From the NCBI GenBank assembly GCA_963837455.1, contig CAWINM010000001.1:930001-994000 (forward strand): a DNA stretch of 64,000 nucleotides, read 5' to 3'. Under the pieces are notes generated by a model. That model saw only the letters and a list, made by a program, of their open reading frames with translations, was not told the origin of the DNA and did no database searches. The position numbers and the translations under genes are program-made. This DNA is from DASYQD01 sp963837455 (GTDB lineage: Bacteria > Acidobacteriota > Thermoanaerobaculia > Multivoradales > JAIOJS01). This document shows, one piece after another, positions 1 through 6,459 of the stretch (position 1 is the first letter of the stretch; every line of letters starts with the position of its first letter).

Positions 1-1652
1 CGACCGCGGGGACGCAGGCCGTCGCGGCAGAGCGAAACGCTGGCGTCGTGACGGACCCCACGCAGGTGGAGAAGCTCGTACTCCTGCGACGGCTGCGGGA
101 ACGCCCTGCGCTCCACCCTACGGGCGAGCGCGCCGCCGGCGAGCAGCCGCGCGGCGATGAGGTCGCGCGTGCGGTCGAAGAGGGGCCAGGGCCGGTCGAG
201 GCTCAGCACCCAGGCGTCGTCGCCATCACGCAGCTCGCGGAGCCCGCAGGGGAGGTCCTCGATGGGGCGCACCGCGTAGCCGGCCAGGGCATGGCGCTGG
301 AATGGCAGGAGCTCCGACGGCATGACGTAGAGTGACGCTCGCGGCGGCGGCGCCTCCGCGAGTGTCGCCAACCCGGCACCCAGGCCACCTCGCCCCTCCA
401 CCCGCCACGCGAGCGCCTGGCCGAGGGCGGCACAAGCGAGCCAGGGCGCGAGCAGCGCCCAGGGCCACCAGGAGCGCCCCCCGAGCGGCGCGCCAGGTGC
501 GGCGGACCCGTCGCCGCGATCGCCTCCGCTCGCGGCGGCGCGGGCGGCGGCGACGAGACCTGCCGCCCACATCGGCGCCGCGAGCGCCGGGTAGCGCGGC
601 GCGTGGAAGACCGCCGCCACACCCGCGCGCTGGATCGCCCACAGCAGCGCGATGAAGGTGGCCGGCACGGCGAGGCCAGCGGCAGCGACGAGGGTGGCCG
701 GCCGCCTCCCCTCCCGCGGCCCGCGCCGGAGCCGCGCGCCGATCGCCGCCCCCACCGGCAGCATCAGCGAGAGCGCACCGAGGAGCGGAAACCAGGGCGA
801 CGGCGCCGGCCGCGGCGTGCCGACGCGGCCGAAGGGGACCCAGTACCAGAACACCGACGCGAGGTTGAAGAGAGTGGCGGGGGTCATCCAGCTCGGCGCG
901 CTGGCGCGCAGCGCATCGAGCTGACCCCGCACCTGCAGCAGCCAGGGGAGGAAGGCGAGCAAGGCCGCGACGTGCGCCGCCGCGCCGAGGACGAGGAACG
1001 ACGGGCGGGCGGGGCGCGCCAGACGCGACGCCAGGCCTAGCCAGAAGAGAGCCAGGCTGGCGAGGACGAAGAGGCTCAGCAGGTGCGTCCACAGGGCCAC
1101 CGCGCCGCTCGCCGCGTAGAGCGTCCACAGCCCCGCCGCCCGCCGCCATCGGGGCGACGTCTGTGCGGCCGCGGCGCGCGCCCCGGCGTGGAGCCGCAGC
1201 AGCGCGACGAAGCAGGCGAAGAGCGCCACCGAGGCGACGCCGTAGGCCCGCGCCTCCGTGGCCAGCGACGCCGCGCTCGCGCCGCCGCCGACGGCGAGCG
1301 CGAGAAGGGGACCGCCGTCGCCGGCGAGGAGCCGTCTGCCGGCCAACCAGGCGAGGGCGACGAGGCCGCACCAGCAGACGATCCCGAGCGATCGCGCCGC
1401 GAGGACCCCTGGCTCCAGACCCGCCGCTCTGGCGAGCGCCAGCCATCGCCCCAGCAGCAGGAAGTACCCGGGAGGGTTGAAGTCGACCGCCGAGACGTCG
1501 ACGGTGAACGCCGCCGGCTGGTTCGCCAGCACCAGCGAGGCGGTCTCGTCCATCCACAGGCTGCTCTCCCGGCTCGCCCGCGCAACGTCGAGGGTGGCGA
1601 CGACAACGAGCGCCGCCACCACCCGCAGCGCGGTGCGATGCTGCGCGGTCAC
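1..1652 (-). CDS. GT39-like integral membrane glycosyltransferase, C-terminus cut by window edge
   Basis: An uninterrupted minus-strand frame of about 550 codons runs off the left edge, so the C-terminus is missing. I start it at the GTG at 1652, which overlaps the holA stop by four bases (GTGA). A first membrane helix (about residues 8-20) is followed by WMDETASLVLANQP and then DFNPPGYFLLLGRW. These are the acidic first loop and the NPPGY-type loop of GT-C enzymes (ArnT/PMT-like), which take sugars from polyprenyl phosphate on the outer membrane face. About nine further hydrophobic helices follow, then a soluble C-terminal region. Acceptor and sugar cannot be told from the sequence. Its pairing with holA looks positional rather than functional. 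Confidence 0.72.
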   Translation of the reverse strand, partial: MTAQHRTALRVVAALVVVATLDVARASRESSLWMDETASLVLANQPAAFTVDVSAVDFNPPGYFLLLGRWLALARAAGLEPGVLAARSLGIVCWCGLVALAWLAGRRLLAGDGGPLLALAVGGGASAASLATEARAYGVASVALFACFVALLRLHAGARAAAAQTSPRWRRAAGLWTLYAASGAVALWTHLLSLFVLASLALFWLGLASRLARPARPSFLVLGAAAHVAALLAFLPWLLQVRGQLDALRASAPSWMTPATLFNLASVFWYWVPFGRVGTPRPAPSPWFPLLGALSLMLPVGAAIGARLRRGPREGRRPATLVAAAGLAVPATFIALLWAIQRAGVAAVFHAPRYPALAAPMWAAGLVAAARAAASGGDRGDGSAAPGAPLGGRSWWPWALLAPWLACAALGQALAWRVEGRGGLGAGLATLAEAPPPRASLYVMPSELLPFQRHALAGYAVRPIEDLPCGLRELRDGDDAWVLSLDRPWPLFDRTRDLIAARLLAGGALARRVERRAFPQPSQEYELLHLRGVRHDASVSLCRDGLRPRG

Positions 1653-3055
1653 CGCCGGGAGGTGGCGACCTCGGCGATCAGCGCCGCCAGCGCCGCCCGC
1701 GGGTCGGTCCCCTCCCCCTTGAGCGCCATCTCGGTGTCGAGCAGCCGCATGGGGAGGCCGAGGAGCAGGTCGGCCGCAAGCCGCCCCGCCGCCAGGTAGG
1801 CGCGGTGGAGCCGGAAGGGGTGGAGGCCGGCGAGCGGGTTCGGGAGCCCTTCCGGCAGCTCACCGGTGAGGGCGGGGGCGAGGCGGTCCTTGAAGCGGTT
1901 GTAGTTGCGTTCGGCGGGCGGCAGGCCGAGACGCTCGACGAGACTGCGCACGGCCACCAGCTGGCGACAGAAGCCGGCGAGCAGCGCGAAGAAGGCGAGG
2001 CGGGCGCGCGCCGGATCCTCGCTGCCCGTGACGAGGCGCTCGAGGCGCCCGAGCACCTCGCCGCCCCGCCCCTCGGCGAGCGCGTCGAGCAGCTGCCACG
2101 AGTCCTCCTCGCCGCGGTCCTCCACCACCTCGCGCACCGCTGCAAGGTCGATGGTGCCGCCGTCGCCGGCGAGGTCGGCGAGCTTGCGGTACTCGGCGGC
2201 GAGACGGGCCGTGGACTCGGCAGCGACCCCGGCACCGCGCTCTTCCTGTCGCAGCGTGCGACGCGCGAGCTCGGCGAGGGCGTCGCGACGGATGCCCACT
2301 CCGACCTCGCCTTCGAGCTGGCTGGCGACCGCCTCGACGCCGGTGAAGCCATCGCGGTCGGCGCCCACCGTGCCCACCGCCACGAAAGCGCCGCGCGCGC
2401 GCAGCTGCGCCACCAGCGGGTGGTCGGCGGCCACCGAGCGCTCGGCGAGGATCAGCGCGTGACCGGCCGGCAAGCCACGGGCCAGGAGCTCGCCGAGCTG
2501 CGCCACGGCGGCCTCGCCGAGCCCAGCGAGCCCTTCGCGCCGCGCCCCCTCGAGCAGCGGCACCAGTGTCTCGCGGCGCTGCTCGGCCTCCTTGCGCGCC
2601 AGCCGTCCGCCGCGCTTGCCGGCGAGGGCCCAGTCGGGCACGCCGGCGACGGCCGCCGCCGCCGCTCCGGCCGCCGGGTCGACGCCGAACAGGTGGAGAG
2701 CCTGCAGCAGGCGGGAGGCGCCTTCGCGCTCCTTGGCGGAGAGCGTCTCGCCGTTGGGGGGCGCCACGGCGAGGGCGTCGGCCACCAGCTCGACGGCGCC
2801 GGTGCGGTCGGCGAGCACCGCGGTGTCGACCACCGCCAGTACCTTGGCGCCACCGAAGAGCGAGAAGGTGCGCAGGTCCTCGAGCAGGGGCAGCAGGTCC
2901 GGCGGGCGCCGGCGCAGGGCGAAGCTGCCGCCGGCGCGCTCGGCGAGGGCGGCGCCGAGACGTGACGCCGCGGGCTCGGCGAGCACCGGGTCGCCGACCA
3001 CCAGGTAGAGCGGCGCGGCAGCGGCCGCGAGGAGCAAGTCGACGGGGTCGGCCAT
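1649..3055 (-). CDS. holA: DNA polymerase III subunit delta (HolA-like)
   Basis: A 468-residue protein whose N-terminus (LYLVVGDPVLAEPAASRL) resembles the degenerate AAA+ P-loop region of delta, the clamp-loader subunit that opens the beta sliding clamp. The middle carries the expected string of hydrophobic beta strands. The C-terminal third (about residues 330-460, containing NYNRFKDRLAPAL and LHPFRLHRAYLAAGRL) matches the helical collar domain of delta subunits. It is longer than the usual 330-350 residues, mainly through inserts near residues 85-160. I start at the ATG at 3055 (MADPVDLL) rather than the TTG at 3079, because this places the P-loop strand at the normal distance from the N-terminus. 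The stop overlaps the next gene. Confidence 0.78.
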   Translation of the reverse strand: MADPVDLLLAAAAAPLYLVVGDPVLAEPAASRLGAALAERAGGSFALRRRPPDLLPLLEDLRTFSLFGGAKVLAVVDTAVLADRTGAVELVADALAVAPPNGETLSAKEREGASRLLQALHLFGVDPAAGAAAAAVAGVPDWALAGKRGGRLARKEAEQRRETLVPLLEGARREGLAGLGEAAVAQLGELLARGLPAGHALILAERSVAADHPLVAQLRARGAFVAVGTVGADRDGFTGVEAVASQLEGEVGVGIRRDALAELARRTLRQEERGAGVAAESTARLAAEYRKLADLAGDGGTIDLAAVREVVEDRGEEDSWQLLDALAEGRGGEVLGRLERLVTGSEDPARARLAFFALLAGFCRQLVAVRSLVERLGLPPAERNYNRFKDRLAPALTGELPEGLPNPLAGLHPFRLHRAYLAAGRLAADLLLGLPMRLLDTEMALKGEGTDPRAALAALIAEVATSRR

Positions 3056-3139
3056 GGGCGCGCGGTCAGCCTGCCACAAAAAAGCGACGAGCGGGGCCGC
3101 GTGACCCCGCCCGTCAGATCCACTTCGCGAGGGAGGCGC

Positions 3140-3544
3140 TCAGGCTTCCTCGAGCATCCCTTTCTCGGCGAGCTCCTGGCAGTCGATGCAGTAGCGGGCC
3201 CAGGGCATCGCCTTCAGGCGGCCGGAGCGGATCTCGTTGCCGCAGTTGATGCAAATGCCGTAGCTGCTCGCCTCGATGCGCTTGAGCGCCTCCTCGATGC
3301 GCAGCAGCGTGTGCCGCTCGCCGTCGGAGAGGGAGAACAGCAGCTCGCGGCTGTAGGCGTTGTTGGCGCGGTCGACGATGTCGTCACTGCCCTCGTCGCT
3401 CGCCTCCTGGCCGGCCTTCACGTCGTGCTCGTACATGGCCAGGATCTCGTCGCGCTGATTGGTCAGCAGCCGCTTCACGACGTCGATGCCGCCCAGCTCA
3501 TCCACGTTGCTCTTGGTGCTGTGTTGCTTCAGTGGCAAGGGCAC
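3140..3544 (-). CDS. TraR/DksA-family zinc-finger transcription regulator
   Basis: A 134-residue protein with the DksA layout. An N-terminal helical hairpin is followed by a four-cysteine zinc finger near the C-terminus (CINC, 17 residues, CIDC). The coiled-coil tip carries the DxxDxA signature (DIVDRA) that in DksA reaches into the RNA polymerase secondary channel. The family tunes initiation at rRNA and stress promoters, often together with ppGpp. It is shorter than E. coli DksA (151) but has all key residues, so it is more likely functional than a phage TraR. It lies between rlmH and holA on the same strand with about 80 bp on either side. Confidence 0.85.
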   Translation of the reverse strand: MPLPLKQHSTKSNVDELGGIDVVKRLLTNQRDEILAMYEHDVKAGQEASDEGSDDIVDRANNAYSRELLFSLSDGERHTLLRIEEALKRIEASSYGICINCGNEIRSGRLKAMPWARYCIDCQELAEKGMLEEA

Positions 3545-3619
3545 TCGTTCCTCCTGACCTGCTCACTCCCGAGCTGCATCTGGTGCGGGCGGAACACCAT
3601 CTCCGCCCGGGGGTTGGCG

Positions 3620-4087
3620 CTACAACGGCCCGCGATGGTACTTTATTCCGGCACTCAAGGAAAGCCCGCGATAGAGCTGCTCCCAGAGCACCAGCCGCGC
3701 CAGATGGTGGGGCAGCGTGAGGGCGGAGAGCGAGAGCGCGAGGTGGGCCTCGGCGACGATCTCCGCGGCCAACCCGAGGTCGGAACCGACGACGAAGGCG
3801 AGTGCATGCGGCCACTCGTCGCGGCTCCTGGCGAGGAAGTCGGCGAGCTCGCGCGAGCTCATGCCTCGCCCGCGGCGGTCGAGCGCGACCAGGCGGTGGG
3901 GCTGCGGCAGGGCGCGCCGGACGATCGCCGCCTCGACGCGCAGCCGCTCCTCCCCCTCGCCGCTCCCCGGCTTGAGCAGCACCTCGCGCGCCGGCACGAA
4001 GCGCTCGACCCGCCGCCGGTAGTCGCCCGCCAGCGCGTCCCATTCGCGCTGGCGACGGCCGAGCCACAACACCACCAGCTCGCGCAT
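3620..4087 (-). CDS. rlmH: 23S rRNA (pseudouridine-1915 N3) methyltransferase RlmH
   Basis: A 155-residue SPOUT-type methyltransferase that N3-methylates pseudouridine 1915 in helix 69 of 23S rRNA. Visible family landmarks are the start MRELVVLWLGRRQREW, the central LVALDRRGRGMSSRELADFL, the SAM-binding loop FVVGSDLGL and the trefoil-knot C-terminus LVLWEQLYRGLSLSAGIKYH. The ATG at 4087 gives the family's normal length; upstream in-frame codons would add an unmatched arginine/proline-rich leader. The first base lies about 95 bp from the IS200-like element that separates it from def, so the insertion may have cut an ancestral def-rlmH transcript. Confidence 0.88.
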   Translation of the reverse strand: MRELVVLWLGRRQREWDALAGDYRRRVERFVPAREVLLKPGSGEGEERLRVEAAIVRRALPQPHRLVALDRRGRGMSSRELADFLARSRDEWPHALAFVVGSDLGLAAEIVAEAHLALSLSALTLPHHLARLVLWEQLYRGLSLSAGIKYHRGPL

Positions 4088-4189
4088 CGGGTGAGGATCA
4101 GGGCCGCGCCGCGTGCGCCCGGCGACGACGCTTCCGGCACTTCGGGGGGCGGCGACAACAGGGCGTGAGGGCGGGACGCAAGTCATAGA

Positions 4190-4208
4190 CCTCCAGCAGA
4201 GCTGGAGG
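4190..4208. repeat. IS200-like end hairpin (tnpA 3' side)
   Basis: Perfect 8-bp stem CCTCCAGC / GCTGGAGG with an AGA loop. It matches the hairpin at the other end in stem length and loop sequence but not in stem bases, as expected for structure-recognised ends of IS200/IS605 elements. Confidence 0.65.
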
Positions 4209-4248
4209 CTTGGGAATGTGTGAACCGCTCAAAGCGGGTTGGTTCAGG

Positions 4249-4266
4249 GGCCGCCTAAAGGCGGCC
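4249..4266 (-). terminator. terminator-like hairpin after tnpA
   Basis: Perfect 7-bp GC-rich stem GGCCGCC / GGCGGCC with a TAAA loop. It sits immediately downstream of the tnpA stop on the minus strand. There is no T-run, so its role as an intrinsic terminator is uncertain; it may be part of the element end. Confidence 0.45.
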
Positions 4267-4271
4267 GGCGA

Positions 4272-4700
4272 CTACGGAACGACCTGCAGTTGATCGAGGC
4301 GTTTGTCCTCGTCCTCTTGCTGCTTGATGTACCGCCGCACCTTCTCTTCGTCGCGGCCGACCGTGGACACGAAGTATCCGCGTGCCCAGAAGTGCTGACC
4401 CCGGAAGTCGCGTCGGCGGCCCACGTAGGCCCGTGCGATGTGGATGGCGCTCTTGCCCTTCAGGAACCCGACAACCTGCGCTACCGCGTACTTCGGCGGG
4501 ATCGAGATCAACATGTGCACGTGGTCGCCGAGAAGATGCCCTTCCTCGATCCGGCTCTCCTTCTGCTCCGCCAGCTCTCGAAACACTGCCCCGAGGTGCT
4601 CCCGCAGCTCCGCATAGAGCGCTCTGCGCCGGTACTTCGGGATGAAGACGACGTGGTACTTGCACTCCCATTTCGTGTGACTTAGGCTCTCGATGTCCAT
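4272..4700 (-). CDS. tnpA: IS200-family Y1 transposase TnpA
   Basis: A 142-residue single-domain HUH transposase that moves the element through single-stranded DNA as a dimer. The HUH metal-binding motif is HVHML (about residues 60-64). The catalytic tyrosine is in RRYIKQQEDEDK (about residue 124). The N-terminal TKWECKYHVVFIPKYRRR and the central LKGKSAIHIA are typical of the IS200 group rather than the REP-associated RAYT group. Length and motifs are intact, so the gene could be active. It starts at the ATG at 4700, whose GAGAGGGAG ribosome site is buried in a hairpin. Confidence 0.93.
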   Translation of the reverse strand: MDIESLSHTKWECKYHVVFIPKYRRRALYAELREHLGAVFRELAEQKESRIEEGHLLGDHVHMLISIPPKYAVAQVVGFLKGKSAIHIARAYVGRRRDFRGQHFWARGYFVSTVGRDEEKVRRYIKQQEDEDKRLDQLQVVP

Positions 4701-4702
4701 CT

Positions 4703-4745
4703 GACTCCCTCTCCGACAACCTTGAGCGGTTCACGAGAGGGAGTC
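4703..4745 (-). promoter_or_regulatory. inverted repeat sequestering the tnpA ribosome-binding site
   Basis: Eleven-base arms (4703-4713 and 4735-4745) pair perfectly around a 21-base loop in the tnpA leader. The arm next to the gene contains the purine-rich Shine-Dalgarno sequence, ending two bases before the ATG. Folding of the mRNA would therefore hide the ribosome site, the known way IS200 keeps transposase expression low. Confidence 0.6.
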
Positions 4746-4783
4746 TCCCTTAACCAATCCCGGAAACGTCAAACTTTGAGAGT

Positions 4784-4802
4784 CCCCCGGCAGAGCCGGG
4801 GG
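4784..4802. repeat. IS200-like end hairpin (tnpA 5' side), possibly also def terminator
   Basis: Perfect 8-bp stem CCCCCGGC / GCCGGGGG with an AGA loop, the counterpart of the hairpin at 4190-4208. It starts 14 bp beyond the def stop, so it could also end def transcription. Confidence 0.6.
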
Positions 4803-4815
4803 GTTGCTCTTTCAC

Positions 4816-5352
4816 TCAGCCGACCGCGGCGCGCTCTTCCCCCGCCACCAGCGCTTCCCACTCGGCGGTGAAGGAGAGCGAGCGCAGGTCGCGCATGCGA
4901 TCGAGGAAGACGATGCCGTGCAGGTGGTCGTACTCGTGCTGCACCAGCCGGCCTGCGAAGCCGGAGAGCTCGAGGTCGAGAGGCTCGCCGTCGGGGCCGC
5001 GCCCCCACAGCCGCACCGAGGGGTGGCGCGGCACCAGGCCCACCAGGTCGGGGATCGACAGGCATCCCTCCCAGTCGTAGACCAGCTCGCCGGTGTGCGG
5101 CTCGAGCAGCGGGTTGAGGACGGTGCGTACCGGCCGCGGCTCGCCGGGCTGCTCCGCCTCGAAGACGAAGACCTGCCAGGGCACTCCGATCTCGGGAGCG
5201 GCGAGCCCCGAGCCTCCGCTCGCGCGCAGCGTCTCCACGAGGTCGGCGATCAGCTGCTGCACCTCGGGGCTGCCGATGCGGTCCTCGGGCACGGGCTCGC
5301 AGGGGGTGCGCAGCGCCGGATGGCCGAGCCGGACCAGCTTGCGGAGTGCCAT
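4816..5352 (-). CDS. def: peptide deformylase
   Basis: A 178-residue metalloenzyme that removes the N-formyl group from new proteins. All three family motifs are present: motif 1 as GSGLAAPEIG (about residues 48-57), motif 2 EGCLSIP (about 94-100) and motif 3 QHEYDHLHG (about 137-145). The Cys of motif 2 and the two His of motif 3 bind the metal. Motif 1 has Glu where most family members have Gln (PEIG rather than PQIG), a conservative change worth noting. The start at 5352 (MALRKLVRLGHPALR) is the family norm. The IS200-like element begins directly downstream. Confidence 0.93.
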   Translation of the reverse strand: MALRKLVRLGHPALRTPCEPVPEDRIGSPEVQQLIADLVETLRASGGSGLAAPEIGVPWQVFVFEAEQPGEPRPVRTVLNPLLEPHTGELVYDWEGCLSIPDLVGLVPRHPSVRLWGRGPDGEPLDLELSGFAGRLVQHEYDHLHGIVFLDRMRDLRSLSFTAEWEALVAGEERAAVG

Positions 5353-5454
5353 GGTGTCACCGACGAGCGGGCGAAACCATTATACATGCGGCACTTCGGG
5401 GCTCAGCCGCGGCGGCGGGCCGGGCCCGGCGGGCCGCTGCTATCCTCCCCTGCC

Positions 5455-6459
5455 ATGACCTCGCGGCTCGAGCAGCGCGCGCACCGCGCCCGCCGTCGCC
5501 GGCTGCTCGCCGGGCTGGCGCTGACCACGGCTGCCGTGGGCCTGCCGTTGCTGCTGCGGCGGCTGGCGGCAGCGCCGCCGCTACCTCCCCACGGCTGGGG
5601 ACGCGGCCATCGCTACGCCTGGCGCGGCGCCGAGGTGAGCTTCCAGCAGGTGGGCGACGGACCGCCGGTGGTGCTCGTCCACTCGCTGGGCCCGGGGCAC
5701 GACTGCGACGAATGGCGCTGCGCCGCCGAGCTGCTCGCCGGCGGCTTCCACCTGCTCGCCCCCGACCTCCCAGGCTGGGGGAGATCGGCGCGCTGCGGCT
5801 TCGCGCCCACCCCCGAGCTCTACGCCGCCTTCCTGCGCGACTTCCTCGCCGACGTGGTGCGGCGACCCGCGGTGCTGGTGGCCGCCGGTCGCGCCGCCAG
5901 CTTCGCCGTGGCAGCCGCCACGGAACCCGGCCGGGCAACCGTCCGCGCTCTCGCCCTGGTCACACCGCGCGGCATCGCCCACGCCGAGGAGGGCGTCGAG
6001 CTCACCGATCGCCTGCTCACGCGCCTCGCGCGCGTCCCGGTGCTCGCCGCCGCGGCGGTGCAGCTGTTCACCTCCCGTCGCGCCATCCGCCTTCACCTCG
6101 AGCGCGAGGTGTTCGCCGCTCCCGAGCGTGCCGACGCCGCCCTGCGCGAGCACGCCTACCGCTCGGCGCGTCAGCCGGGGGCGCAGCGGGCCCTGCTCGC
6201 TTACCTCGCCGGTGACCTCGCGCTCGACGTCTCGGCGCTGCTGCCCGAGCTGGAGCTGCCGGTGTGGCTCGGCTGGGGGCGGCAGGCGCTCGCGCCACCG
6301 GTCGAGACCGCCGACCTCTGGCTCCACCTGCTACCCAAGTCCTCGTCTGGACGCCCCGCGCACCTCGAGGTGTTCGAGGGCAGTGGCGCCTTCCCCCACC
6401 TCGAGGTGCCGGTCGACTTCAGCCGCCGGCTGCAACCGTTCCTGACCAAGAGAGCATGA
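5455..6459 (+). CDS. alpha/beta-hydrolase fold protein with a degenerate nucleophile elbow
   Basis: A 334-residue protein with an N-terminal arginine cluster and a hydrophobic helix (about residues 16-38) that looks like a membrane anchor or signal peptide. It then has an alpha/beta-hydrolase core: oxyanion region VVLVHSLGPG, APDLPGWGRS, and a C-terminal GAFPHLEVP bearing the usual His. The nucleophile elbow, normally GxSxG, reads VAAGRAASFA, with Ala where the catalytic Ser should be. It may therefore be a non-hydrolytic relative, perhaps a binding protein, or use another residue. Its stop overlaps the ileS start by four bases (ATGA), so the two are translationally coupled. Confidence 0.75.
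   Translation: MTSRLEQRAHRARRRRLLAGLALTTAAVGLPLLLRRLAAAPPLPPHGWGRGHRYAWRGAEVSFQQVGDGPPVVLVHSLGPGHDCDEWRCAAELLAGGFHLLAPDLPGWGRSARCGFAPTPELYAAFLRDFLADVVRRPAVLVAAGRAASFAVAAATEPGRATVRALALVTPRGIAHAEEGVELTDRLLTRLARVPVLAAAAVQLFTSRRAIRLHLEREVFAAPERADAALREHAYRSARQPGAQRALLAYLAGDLALDVSALLPELELPVWLGWGRQALAPPVETADLWLHLLPKSSSGRPAHLEVFEGSGAFPHLEVPVDFSRRLQPFLTKRA

Larger units (their letters stand above)
4184..4806 (-). mobile_element. IS200-like insertion sequence, apparently complete
   Basis: An element of about 620 bp carrying one Y1 transposase gene and bounded by two short hairpins of the same design: an 8-bp stem with an AGA loop at 4190-4208, and another at 4784-4802. IS200/IS605 elements have no terminal inverted repeats. 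They use such subterminal hairpins, which TnpA recognises in single-stranded DNA. Inside are an RBS-covering hairpin upstream of tnpA and a terminator-like hairpin just after its stop, both described for IS200. There is no tnpB partner. The exact cleavage sites and the target tetranucleotide cannot be fixed without a second copy. Confidence 0.75.

Noticed and set aside
1805..2965. A 386-codon plus-strand frame opposite holA
   Set aside because: Antisense shadow; the holA strand shows delta-subunit domains, the other strand none.
4190..4802. REP/RAYT system interpretation of the Y1 transposase
   Set aside because: The transposase has IS200-group sequence features, and its two hairpins are element ends. 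No REP copies were noticed elsewhere in the window.
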